The notes beneath the pieces are model-generated. The model saw nothing but the letters and a program-made list of their open reading frames with translations, did not search any database and was not told the origin of the DNA. A program made the position numbers and the translations under genes. This document shows positions 23,758-35,200 of a stretch of DNA of 64,000 nucleotides, piece by piece. Source of the DNA: Eudromia elegans (taxonomy: Eukaryota; Chordata; Aves; Tinamiformes; Tinamidae); the NCBI GenBank assembly GCA_003342815.1, contig PTEX01000032.1, positions 3,301,302 to 3,365,301 on the forward strand, in the 5' to 3' direction. The first letter of the stretch is position 1, and each line of letters starts with the position of its first letter.

Positions 23758-26700
23758 TCAGGCAAGTCTGACCACTTCTTTGACCATTTTTCCAATACCA
23801 TCATAGACCTCATGAATGGGGGCATTGCACATGAAGGCACTGGTAGTCACCAGCTTGTTCTTCATGTCCACGTGAATCTCAGTGACGTGTTTGTTCACAT
23901 GCTTGCAGCCAAGTTCCTTCATTGTCTCAGCTGTCTTTGCATAAGGCCATCTACAAGAATAAGAGAGTAAACACTGAGGAGAAACCATCATTGTATAGAA
24001 AGATCTGACAAAGTCATGGAATGAAAGTCCCATGAGTGCCTCTTGGAAACAGCTTCAAGGCTGTTTCAAAGAAATCTGTGGCCCTACAGAAAACCAGATC
24101 AATGGGATCCTTTTTTTCCTTTCATGAGAGGATTTTCTCAAGACCTATAGAATTAATCAGGAAAACTTCCAGATTACACTGAATTTAAATTACAAATCCT
24201 ACACAAAGTCAATATAAGACCTTGTTGCAAAACTATAGTTTTTCATGGATGAGTAAGGGCAATTTAAGCTCCTCCTTCTCGTAACAATATGAAGTGTTGT
24301 GCAACCATGCAGCTGCCCAGCATCTGCTTAACTTGAAAAGACCTATTCATTCTTGTTAAGACTGGACTATTCTGGAACTGAAGAGATAGGGTCCTGCACA
24401 CATTGGGGAGGGATGTGATCATGTAGTGTTCAAGAGGTGATTTTGTATCATTTCCTTGTATTTGCAGTTACTCACTTCTCACATTCTGTGTCATGTCCCA
24501 CAGTCAGCTCACAGCCTGGGAAGATTTTGGCTGCCAGTACTGGGGAAATACAGCATAAGCCAATGGGCTTTCTGGCAGCATGGAAGGCCTTCAGTACGTC
24601 CTCCACCTCTTTGGAGATGATGCAGTTCTTCCCTTGGGTGGCCCAAGTACTCAGGTTTTTAGCCACTCCAAAGCCACCTGAAAAAATGGAAATGGATTAG
24701 ACGGGAAGATAACTGCTCAAGGGCAGAGTTTGTATGTGAGACCTGACCTAGTAGAATACTAAATGGATTTGGTATGAAATAGATTTGCATAGAAGCTTTT
24801 GTCCAATGTTGACAAAAGCACTAAAATATACATGCTACACTTCTCTGAGCTTCTGCATATTTTTCAGCTTCTCACCTGAAGTCTCCAAAGCACCTTTGAG
24901 TCTAAACAGAATTGAATTAGGGAGGTATCAACATTTGGTTAATTATCCTCTGTAATTCTCTCTAGAATTACAGTGAAGCTTGCTTACAGATTTTTCTTGT
25001 CATTTAATTCTTGTTCCAGGGGCACAGCATCAACACTTAAGTCACTCAGCCATACTCCCGCCAAAGACAAATTGTCAGAGCAACCAAATTTTCCGTCTGG
25101 GTCACCCTCTCTCTGTCCTAGCTTTTCCTTCTCCTAGTGAGGGTGTAGGCAGGTCAGAGTAGGAGGGGATGGGTTAGATATGTCTTTGCATCAAGTAGAG
25201 ACAGAGTATATGGTACAAAGAACAAGAAGTCAATCAAGTTATCTGCCCTCTCCTTCTAGGGGTGAGCTTCCATATTGCCATGTGCTGTTGTAGCACAAAT
25301 CCAAGCAAACACACTAGTCCAGCACAGATGGAAGAGGGCCATTCTTTCCAAACCCTCCCTCCCTTCCTTCCTTCCTTTCTTCCTTCCTTCCTCCAGACTA
25401 TCCTCTTCTCCAGTGGTTCCACCTGGTTCTCCAGGCCACAAAGCCCAGGGCATACCCTGAGCCCTGCCACCAAATCACAGAATAGTTGATGTTGGAAAGG
25501 ACTCTAGAGATCATCCAGGATAAAACCTTGAACTTGGAGACCCCAGCGCCATCCTACCTGGTATGATCAGGGCATCCAGTCCCTTGACATCCAGCGTAGC
25601 TAGATCCTTGATGTTGCCTCTGGCTATTCTGGCACTTTCAACTAGCACATTGCGCTTCTCCTGAGTTGGCTGCCCTTTTGTATGGTCCACGACATGCATC
25701 TGGTCTACATCAGGAGCATAAACCTCTGCCTGGAAACACAGTGTGAAATCTGTTATTCTTTGGGGACACATCCCAGGCAATGTTGCAAAGCCACAGAGCG
25801 GGTCGCAAGCGCTTGAGTTATTCCATTAGAAAAGACCTTTGATGGTGAACACAGAGACCCTCAGGCTCACCTGTACCCAACATTGGCATGGGGAAGGTTA
25901 TTGTCACTTAGAGAAAGACTGTTCTTTTGTAACTTCTGTATGGGAATCCTTGCACTGACTTTGCAGGGACAACCATACTAGGGGAAAGCCAAGAATCCCG
26001 TCCCCACTGCTTATCTGGGGGGCTGAATCTGGGGAGAGGGGAAAACACTGCTTCCCCTCCTAGAAAAACCAATCACAGTATGAGTCTGCCCTTGTAAATG
26101 GAGAGAGGAAATTGCAGAAGTTCCAAGAGAAGAGGAAAAAAGAGGCAAAAATACAGTGGTGGAAGAGAGATGAGACACATCTCACCTCTAACCCAACATG
26201 AGGCTGAGCACTCAGGAGCTTGTGGGATGGGGTCTTGGGCTCTGCAGAGCTCTTAGATCACTACTGCATGTTTGTAGTCAGTGGAGCAGTGCTGATTCCA
26301 GGAGAAAGGCTCTGACCCAGGTTTGCCGGTAGCTCAGAGCTCAGCATAACATTACACACAGCTTTCCTCCTTCCCCTTGCAGAAGGGTTATAGTGGTAAA
26401 CTGCATGTCAAGCTGCTGCTTGAGGGTTGCCTTTTTTAAACCATTTTGCAGTTTAACTCACAAGGACTCATCTAACTTCTATTTCAGCTAGCTGATTTTT
26501 TTTTTAATACATTTTAAAGAGCTAAAAACACTAGCAGTTTTTTTTAAGCAGTAATGTCAGAAAAGAGGAAGTGCCAGCCAAGGGGGGCAGAGAATGTGTT
26601 TAGGAAAGTTTGCTTCAGAGGTTGGACATGCTCAGCACGGAGCACCTTGCCAATGCTTTTGCAGAGCAAAGCAAAGAGGAAGGAGTTCTAAGGAGTTCTC

Positions 26701-26971
26701 TGTGCTCACTGCAGCAGCTTCTACACCGCACCCTTAGCTTTGACTCTGCTCACTTATGCCCAGCAGGAGTAGGGAGCTCCCGCAAAGCTCCTGAGAGCAG
26801 AGAACCTTCTGCAAGAGAAAGAATAAGAGTGATAAGTAGAGCCACGCAGAGGGACCCCCTTACCTGTGCCCCCTCCCTGCTGAGATGCACCAGCACAGCA
26901 GAAGACTCGTGGACCTCACTCCCATCGTACACTCCGCAGCCAGCCAGCACAACAGCCACTTTCTTTCCCAT
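23758..26971 (-). CDS. GATD3/ES1-like protein, class I glutamine amidotransferase-like (DJ-1 superfamily)
   Basis: Minus-strand exons 26971-26864, 25729-25558, 24677-24476 and 23950-23758 join in phase to 224 residues. The sequence follows vertebrate GATD3 (ES1, C21orf33) and bacterial ElbB from end to end: [18 protein letters not shown] at the N-terminus, [12 protein letters not shown], then [16 protein letters not shown], the nucleophile-elbow region [14 protein letters not shown] with Cys135/Cys136, and [19 protein letters not shown] near the end. GATD3 in mammals is a mitochondrial protein with a cleaved presequence. Here the ATG (strong context GACCATGG) opens directly on the first beta strand, and a TATA box lies about 75 bases upstream, so this copy probably lacks a presequence and acts in the cytosol. 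The exact reaction of the family is unsettled; glyoxalase- or deglycase-type chemistry is suggested by superfamily only. It is divergent from gene A. Confidence 0.93.
25355..25394 (+). repeat. (CTTC)n microsatellite
   Basis: Imperfect tetranucleotide run of about 40 bases in the intron between the last base of exon 2 and exon 3 of the GATD3-like gene. Simple slippage repeat. Confidence 0.9.
25472..25520 (-). mobile_element. Short CR1 3'-end fragment
   Basis: About 49 bases reading 'aaatcacagaatagttgatg' and then 'ttggaaaggactctagagat' plus 'catccagg', the extreme CR1 3' end in reverse complement. It sits less than 40 bases from the donor side of exon 2 of the GATD3-like gene. Confidence 0.7.
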
Positions 26972-27043
26972 GGTCACTGCCAGTGTGAGAGGATTCCCCA
27001 GAGCCCCAGCTCACTGCTGTGCACCTCTGTTCCCTGCCTGGAG

Positions 27044-27052
27044 CCTTTTATA
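27044..27052 (-). promoter_or_regulatory. TATA box of the GATD3-like gene
   Basis: TATAAAAGG on the minus strand, about 75 bases upstream of the ATG at 26971. Spacing fits a start site about 30 bases downstream and a 5' UTR of about 45-50 bases. This supports the short N-terminus of the predicted protein. Confidence 0.75.
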
Positions 27053-27059
27053 GCACCGT

Positions 27060-29180
27060 CCCTCCCCCAGTTCACAGGTGGGGCCAGGAGGGCTGGGCTG
27101 TCTTTCTTACTGGCAGGAAGCTTTGGTTTCCAGTGCCACAGGCAGGGCATGTAAATATTATTTGTTTCCTAAACTGAAAGCTCCCTTGCAGACCTTCTTC
27201 GCAGCACGTTGTCCCCACAGTATCCCCAGCTGACATGACCTGTTCAACAGAGCAGCTGTGTTTTTCCTTCTTCTCAGCTGTCAATTTTCCATTCTCTTCC
27301 AGACTAAAGCACCAGAACCTTTGCACATGTGACGATGTTGGAGGGAGCCAGCCCAGAGCAGAGCAAGCATTTGAGCCAGTGAATTTCCTCATCTAGTGCA
27401 AGCTGTTTCCTTCGGTTACTTTTATTATCCAGCAAAGGAGTTAAGCTCTGAGACAGCTCTGTTTGATTTGGTATCTAAGGGACTGTAAGTGTGATTTAGA
27501 AATTTATTATTTCCTCTCGTAAAAAAAAAAAGAAAAGACATCTCAATCACACTGATGTTTGAACAAATAGTTTCTCCCTCCTTCATCTTGTTAGACAGCA
27601 GATGCATTGATGGTGAGACAAAGCCAATACAAGTCTACTGATCTAAACAAAATTCTGGCTCATGGCAAACCACATCATCTAGCTCCACACGTTGCTGACT
27701 AACTAAGTAGGTTCCCCTTATTGAAATAACTGACTGGGTGTAACTGGATGTAACAGCATTGTTCCAGTCCTTGTTTCGTACTAGACTTTGTTTTCTACTG
27801 GTCCTTGTTCAAGATCTGGCTCAGTAGACGTATATAACCTAAAGATCTATCTGCAATAGACTTTTTCTGGACATTTATCTGGAAATAGATGCTGAGGTTT
27901 AATATTAACACCTTTTTCTGATCTCTATTGACACTCTTGTAAAAATGATCATGAAGGAACCCTGTTGCCTCAAAGTTCTTCTTGCAGGGTGAACACAATT
28001 TAAGACAACTGTCTTCCAAAGCACTGAAGAAACTTGGAAGGTCTGGAAGTCATTGTAGGTGTCCAGCTGCTCAGTGGGAGCAGGCTGCTGTGTTTTACCT
28101 GACTTGGGGAGCAGAAGTGTAGTCCCTTGGCATTATAATGTGGATTCTGCCAGTTGGGGATTGTCCTGACTGCTACGGCAGATCTGACACATCTGGGATG
28201 GTGACCTGACCTGCCACTTGGTCAGCCTTGGTGGCCTGGCTTTGGGCTCCAGCACTGCCCACTGTTATTACAGCTCTAAGACTCATTTTAATATGCCATG
28301 AAGCGTGCTCTACGGGAGAACATGGAGCCAGGTCTGCCAAGAGGAACATCAAAGCTTGCTGCTGTAGGGCCGCTCTGGATGCATCGTTATCCAGTCCAAC
28401 AGCATGAAGCCTTTTACACTGCTCTGTGCCTCTTATCTTGTCAAGAGGCCAAGAAAAGAATTTGCTTTAAATGGCCCTGATAGGAGTTGAGTCCTCCATA
28501 GGAGCAGGGCATCACCTGGACCACTGCTCCTGGGAATCCAACAAGACTCTTCTAGATTTTATCCTCATCCTGGCAGCGTCCAGAATTCGTGTTTCCACTG
28601 ACACCTCCCTCCTGAAGACTATGCAGGAGCAAGGAGGAGTTTCCCTGGGAACGTGCACAGAGAGGCTGGATGAGATTGAGGTGGACTGAAGTCACTTTTA
28701 AGGGGAACAGCACTGAATCTTCCCTGGGCTTTCCCAGCATGGAAGAGTGGTGCCAAGCATTCATAGCTGTGACAAGGACAAACAGCAGGGCTATAGCCAG
28801 TGTTAGGAGAAATTGCTGGTCCCCAAGGAATTCCTGGGCTTGAAAAGTGCTTGTTTGCTCCAGCAAGATGTGTTCTTTAAAAAAAACCTTAATGTTAACC
28901 AATGCAGTTTCCTCACTGGCAGTGGCAAAAAGGCAGCAATAGCAATAAACCCTTAACATTATTTTTTAAGTGTCTTTTTTAACAAGAGTTAATCAGCAGT
29001 AAAATTAAGAGGCCCCTTGAGGGAGCTACCAGCAGTCCATACTGACTCACAGACTCAAATTTATTGCAGCTACCAACTCGTTTGCATTTCCTCCCCGCTC
29101 ACAGAGGCGAACACTAACAGAAGATGTTTGTAGGGAAAAGGGGTGGAGAGCAGGGAGGAACAGAGGCCAGTGGAGTTGGT
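27060..29180. other. Intergenic region between the divergent GATD3-like gene and gene A
   Basis: About 2.1 kb separating two divergent TATA-containing promoters. No exon, repeat family or RNA gene was recognised. Two NF-kappaB-like decamers lie at 28636-28645 (GGAGTTTCCC) and 28726-28735 (GGGCTTTCCC), upstream of gene A; each departs from the consensus at one position. Confidence 0.5.
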
Positions 29181-29185
29181 TTGGT

Positions 29186-29192
29186 TATAAAG
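29186..29192 (+). promoter_or_regulatory. TATA box of gene A
   Basis: TATAAAG 62 bases upstream of the gene A start codon at 29254. The spacing fits a short leader of about 30-35 bases. A TATA box without a CpG island suggests tissue-restricted or inducible expression. Confidence 0.7.
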
Positions 29193-29253
29193 AGCTAGGG
29201 AGGAAAGAGAGGCAGCATTTCAGTCGGCACCTGGGTCTTCAGCGGACTCCGCA

Positions 29254-32200
29254 ATGGCAGTCAGAAAAGCTGACTCACTGCATTACTCCATAGGGCTCTT
29301 GGGCATTTCCGCAGGTAGGGATCAACTCTTCTTGGCATGGAAGGATGGGGCTGGGACTGGCTTGCATGGACAACCCCCTTTCAAAGGGGGCTAAAGAGTC
29401 TGTTTGTTCTGAATCTCTCTACTTGGATAAAACTTTGAGGTCCAGAGATCCCTCTGTCTATTTCGGTAGCCAATAACATATTTATCTTGGCTTTAAAGTG
29501 CTGGCCTGAGCTCTTGTACTCATTCCATCCTGAATGGGAAGCAAATCAAAACTTTGTGATAGTCATTTTTCATACAGCCCTTTTTTTGGATGCACTTTCC
29601 TCCCTTTTCCTTTTCTCTGTCTTCCCTGTGAGTCTGTTTTCCTTGTTCACTCCCCTTTCTTTTCCTCCTCCTTTGTATTTCTTCTTTTTAAGTGTTGCCC
29701 CTTTTCATTTTTGGTCTGTTTTTCTCTAAGCAAAAATCTCATGTAATCTCTGTGGAGTGTGCATGTATATATATAGCTGGAATCTGAGAGCTGATTTTGA
29801 CTTATCTGGTGGTGAAGGAACAGTTTCACAGATGATTAAGTTCACATTCTTAAAACTAGGAACCCAGGATGAGATGAGGCTGTGGACACAAGCCTGTACC
29901 ACACCACTCTTCCCCTTATTTTTCATTATTTGTACATCTCGTATGGTTACTTACTGTCTGTTCCCTTTCCCTGTTTTGGGAGGAAGGTTTACAGGTTCTT
30001 TTGCTTTTTCCCTCTTGTCACACTCAGGATCACTCTTACTGACTGTGCACTTCTACACTGTAAGCAGAGCAGCCCCTCTCATCCCCAGCACAGCTTTAGG
30101 AACCCTTCTGCTGATTTTATCATCTCTTCTGGCGTATGCAGGTAAGGTTCAGAATGTGGCCGGCTTCGAGGTCTCCCCTTCTCTAGCTTCACAAGTCTGA
30201 GGTCTGCTTTGCCAAGAGGCAAAGGCTTGGCAGCCTTACCAGACCAGATGCATTCTCCTATAGGAATCTATCAGCACACCATTTTTTTTCCAACCTATGC
30301 AATCTATGAAATAAATGTCAATTTTGAAAAAAACCACTTTACTATTAGATCACTGAGTATTTCATCAGAGTGGTTGCATAATTTATATAAAAAACTATTC
30401 CCAGGCTGAAGTGTGATTTAGTCATCCATGGATTAAAATAGCATGTTCATGTGTAAATGCCAAGGGATCTATTTAGCTGAGAGGGAAAGTCACTGATGAC
30501 ATTGAAGTTCACACTGAATGATGAAGTATTTCTCCTATTGCAGGAATGGATCAATGAGGAAATGAGTTTCCAAGTTTTGATGCTAGATTACCACTACTGG
30601 TCCTGATATTTTCTCCTGCAAAGCAGATGATTCATGAGAGATAATACACACTTTAACACCTAAAGCATAGGCCCACTTCCTTTCTCAGCTGGTGGTTACA
30701 CAAAACACCAGCAGCAGTAGTTATATTAGTGGGGCCATGTGGAATGGTCTGTTGGGCAGTTGATGTCTTCACAATGTGCAGAGCTCAACAGCCTTCTACT
30801 AGAGGATGGGTTGAAGTTTTTTAAATCAGTGTCTTTCATCTTTTTTGAGATGAGGATACTGGACAGCTCATTTCTTGAAAAGGAGTGAGTTCAGCAGTTT
30901 CTGTGCTCATTATTTATGGAAATTCAAGAAGATGTTTGAGACCCGTGGTACGTACTTGGACCTCACATTTCACATTTGGAAAGAAAAAACAAGCCACTAG
31001 GCACCCAAAAAGAAAGTAGTGTCAGAACTTGATCTCCATTAAAATATTGTCATTGTTGTTGAGTCTTGCAGGGATCACTAGGAAGAGAAGGTAACTGTTT
31101 GCTGAACCTGAACTTCATTAGGGCAGACTTCATGTCAGACTTGGTGTGATTTTAAGTTGAAGTTACTCATGAACCTTGAGTTCAGTCCACGCACTCTGCT
31201 GAACAGGCCATGTGTCGATAGCACAGATACATGTACTAAGTACAATCTTTATTAACCTGAAGTCTTAAAGTCATGGTTCTGTCTCCATTGTTATTTTTTT
31301 TCTAGGAATTCGGAGAAGCCTAAGAAATGCCTCCCTGTTCTTGTCTCTCTGCCTGACCCTCTCAGTGTTCTGGTGCAGCTACGGAGTGATCTTCATCCTA
31401 GGAGGGCAAGGAGTTTTGAATGACACTGGTGATCTCCGCAATGCCTTGGTGCCTGGCCTGGTCACATTTACTCTGGCACTACTCATTATTGCAGTGGTGG
31501 GCTTCCTTCACAGGGAGGTCGTCCTAGCTATGATTGCTTCTGCTCTCTCATTTGCCAGTGCTCATGAAATTGCCATGCACTATGACACAGCTTTTGGTTC
31601 CTCTGCTGTTGCTTGCAATTATATGATTGTCTCTTTGGTTGGAGGTTATTTTGCTCTGGGAAGGTTTCTTTATTTTCTCACCAAAGAGAAAATTATACTT
31701 CCTGGCACAGATCCATCTAAGAAAAAGACCCATGAACAGATCAAGTCCACCAGTGGCAGCATGAATCATTTTGCAACCACAGGTCTGATCCTGAACATGC
31801 TGTCTGCCAGTGTCTTCGGCTGTAGGCTCCTGGGTGTAACAAGCAAACTCTTTGTTGGTCAGGTGCCCTGGTTGTGGGCCTCTGGGGTCTATCAGATTGG
31901 AATATGCATTTTATCATACCGTTCCATGGATACACTGATGGCTACATTCTTTGGTTTTACTTCCATCTTGAAATTTGCTGGAGGCTATAGCCTTCTGTAC
32001 CCCATCTGGCAACCAGAGGAGCCATCTTTCCCTATGCCATTCCTGGTGGTTTTTGCAATTCTTTTTGCTGTCTTGGCTCTTTTTCTCACGCTTAAGAGTC
32101 TAGTGGATGGCCTGTATTTGCTGTTTTATGTGGCTTACTGTATTGCAGTTGCTTGTTGTCCCAAGGGATTTTTTGAAGGAGGACCCCAAGGCATGGATGT

Positions 32201-35200
32201 GGCCATCTTTGTGGCCTCAGCCATGATGACTCTAATTTACCAGTGCAATACAAAAGAAAATGCCATGATCCCAACAGGAAAGGGTGTTGTGAAGGCCTTA
32301 CTTTCTAACACTAGTTTTCTGAAGCTTCGAGAAGGGGCAGGCCTTCATGCTCCCTATCTAGGCTATTCCAAATATGCAGATGCTGAAGTTCTTGGCTATG
32401 CATGCAGTGTCCTTGCTTCTTTTGCTATAATGATAACAGGGGACCCAAAGGCTCCACTTGCTACTGTTGTAGTTCCATGGGTTGTGGTAGCTGGTGGGAT
32501 CCTTAAGCTTCTCGGTGGCTCAGTGGCCTTTGCCCGTGGTAAAACCCTGGAGAGCAGTGCCTTCATTTTCTATGGCATCATGTGGATCATTTGGGGCTTA
32601 ACAAGATACAGTGGCCTCTATGGCACTGCCAGAAGCTTCCACACAGCAGTGGGCATCATTGCTTTCATGCTCTTCAATAGCTTCATTGTCTTCTGCACAC
32701 TCTTCTTAAGCATCACCTGGTTCTTTTACTCCCTCACTTTCTTGCTCATCGCCATCAGCTTCTTGCTGGATGCCATTAATGCTCTTCCGACTGGCTATGA
32801 CATTGCTGCTGCTCTCATCTTTGGTCTGGTCAGCTTCTACTGCTTCCTGTCTGCCCTTTTCAGCAGCATTTTTGAAGGTTCCTGCTTACCCATGGGTAAG
32901 CCCATTGTGCAGCTCAGTGGTGTGGGGGGAGGAATGAGCAAGTGCCTTCATCTTCCTGCCAGAAAAGCTTCCTCAGTCAAGAGAATTGCAGGTAAGGGAA
33001 ATGTACAGGGGGCGTTATGTGGGTGGAGGGTCAACTAAGAGTGATTTTGGAAATCAAACATTATTAAAAGGACGTTTTTTCTTGTCCAAACATGGAAACC
33101 ATGATAATCACCCAGGGATAATCTGACCTTACATTTTGATCAAGCAAGCCAAGTTATTGGAGACATTGGGACCTAAACACACTTTGCAGAGAATAGGACC
33201 AATTCCATGGCAGAAGTTTGTTTTTTCATTAAATTTGTTGCTGAATTTCCTATATCATATCCCTGCTCATTCAGTCTAAGACACACAAGTCCTCCAGGCT
33301 GAGGCTACCACTGAAAGCCTCAAACAGAAAAAGTTAGGCAAATGCATGGTGCATCGTTCTCTCCAAAGTGCTGAAAGACTTCTGAACATGGCCCAGAATT
33401 CCCCCAAATGTCAGATCTCTCCTTGAGTGAATTGTAAAATACACTCAGAGGAAATATTTATTGTTTGGGAGAAGGAAGTGAGAGCGCTGAATTGGCTGTC
33501 TGTCACAGCTCTTCCATTAAACCCCACAGTTCTAGTCACTTAAGGGATTCTACCCCATTCCACATCAACAGATATCCTGAAGAATGGAGGGACCTGCGGC
33601 ATCCCCACAGATACTGTATATGTGCTTGTGGCAGCCTGTAATAGACCTGATGCTGTGGAGAAAGCTCACAAGTAAGTATTTCTCTGACTGTTCCAGTGTG
33701 GACTATCTTGGCTAGTATAAAGAAGCCTCTAGGACTTACAGCTGAGTGCTGACTACAGCAACTGTCCAGAAAAATGTGATACATAACATAGTTTTCCTGT
33801 GAGGAATAAGCTGACAAGCCTGGGGAGATGATCTGAATGGGAAAAAGGGACAGCTGAGCTGAGATTGTCTCCTGGAATGTTGAAGGTTATTGACAGGTGA
33901 TGGATATTGCAAGGAAACATGAAGACCAAAAAGTGAGAAAAGAGACAGGGTCTACCTGTAGGCGCATACCCAAACCCCTCTCATTTTATGTCTCTGGTTG
34001 TGCTTTTGGAGGCAGCTGGAATCCCTCATATTGGTGGGTATTTCTCACAGCTTGGGCAGTTCTGACTTTTACCCATTACTACACAGAGTCAAACACATAA
34101 CTGGGAATAGACATCCATGTCCTTTCCTGTCAGGTCATCTATGGGAAAGTTCAGCATTTGCTACAGAGACTGATCACCTGGGGCAAGGCCTACAGGTATT
34201 GTCTAACACTAGACCTCTCCAACACAGTTTCTGTTTCAGTCTGCAAATAAATTCCTAGCTTACTTCCCAAATCATTTGTCTTTCTCCATTCTAGCTCCAA
34301 GCGCCAGGCCCAAGAGCGCCCCATGTCACTTTGGATTTCTAGCCTGAAGCAGCTGGAACCTGCAAAGCATTTGTTCACCCCTCTACTCTGGGACTTTATG
34401 GAGGCTGCCTGGCCATCTCCTATTAGTTTGGTTATTCCCAGAGGTGAGGAAATGCTGTTACCTACAAGCTCTCTGGAGAGCTCTGGGTTCAAAACTCCAA
34501 TACAGTTCACACTTGATTGCAGTACCAGATACTCCATGTCAATATTCTCGGTAAATTCATTGTGGTTGGGCTTACTTGTATCAGTAAGTCTGTGACTCTT
34601 CTTTGTGCAGGAGAATGGGTTGACTTCCTGGGAATGAAGGACTCTGCAAAATACGTTGGTACTCCTCAGAGCGTCGCCATCCGTATTCCTGACTGCTCCG
34701 TCACCACACACCTCATTGACTTGGTGAGTGGTCAGAGCACATTCCTCTCAGCAGCACCCACAAACAGATCTCTCCACTCCACTGTCTAGGTGGCAGGCTT
34801 GGGGTCAGTTTCTAACGTCCAGGACCTCTGGCCTGCTGGAAGACAGAAGTATGGCGAGATTGAAGTACTCAGCTAGTCCTAGTGCTGGGTCTTGATAAGT
34901 CACCTCTCCTCTTTTTTCTTGCCTCTTTGAAATGAGGATCCTATAATGTTCAGAGAGCTCTGGGAAGTGGAAAGTGCTCAAATGAACAGCTCCCTCAAAA
35001 AAAAAAAAATCATTAGGAAGGAGTAGAGTATGCAGGCAGCTGCAGTTGATTTAATTGCTGGAGGGAGTGTAAATGGAAGAGAGATGACCAGGTCATTCAT
35101 ACACAGATTTCCTGGGATTCATCTCTTCCAACTTTACAGAATAGGTGTCTCTATCTGGGTGAGTCACACTGAGATCACTTTTCAATCATGGAGACTCATC

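Noticed and set aside
28552-28959. 135-codon minus-strand frame with a hydrophobic stretch upstream of gene A
   Set aside because: One hydrophobic run alone is weak evidence; no homolog is recognised and the region is the likely regulatory zone of gene A.
29757-30200. 147-codon plus-strand frame within the first intron region of gene A
   Set aside because: Not a gene of its own. Only its part from 30028 to 30141 is coding, as exon 2 of gene A; the rest is intron.
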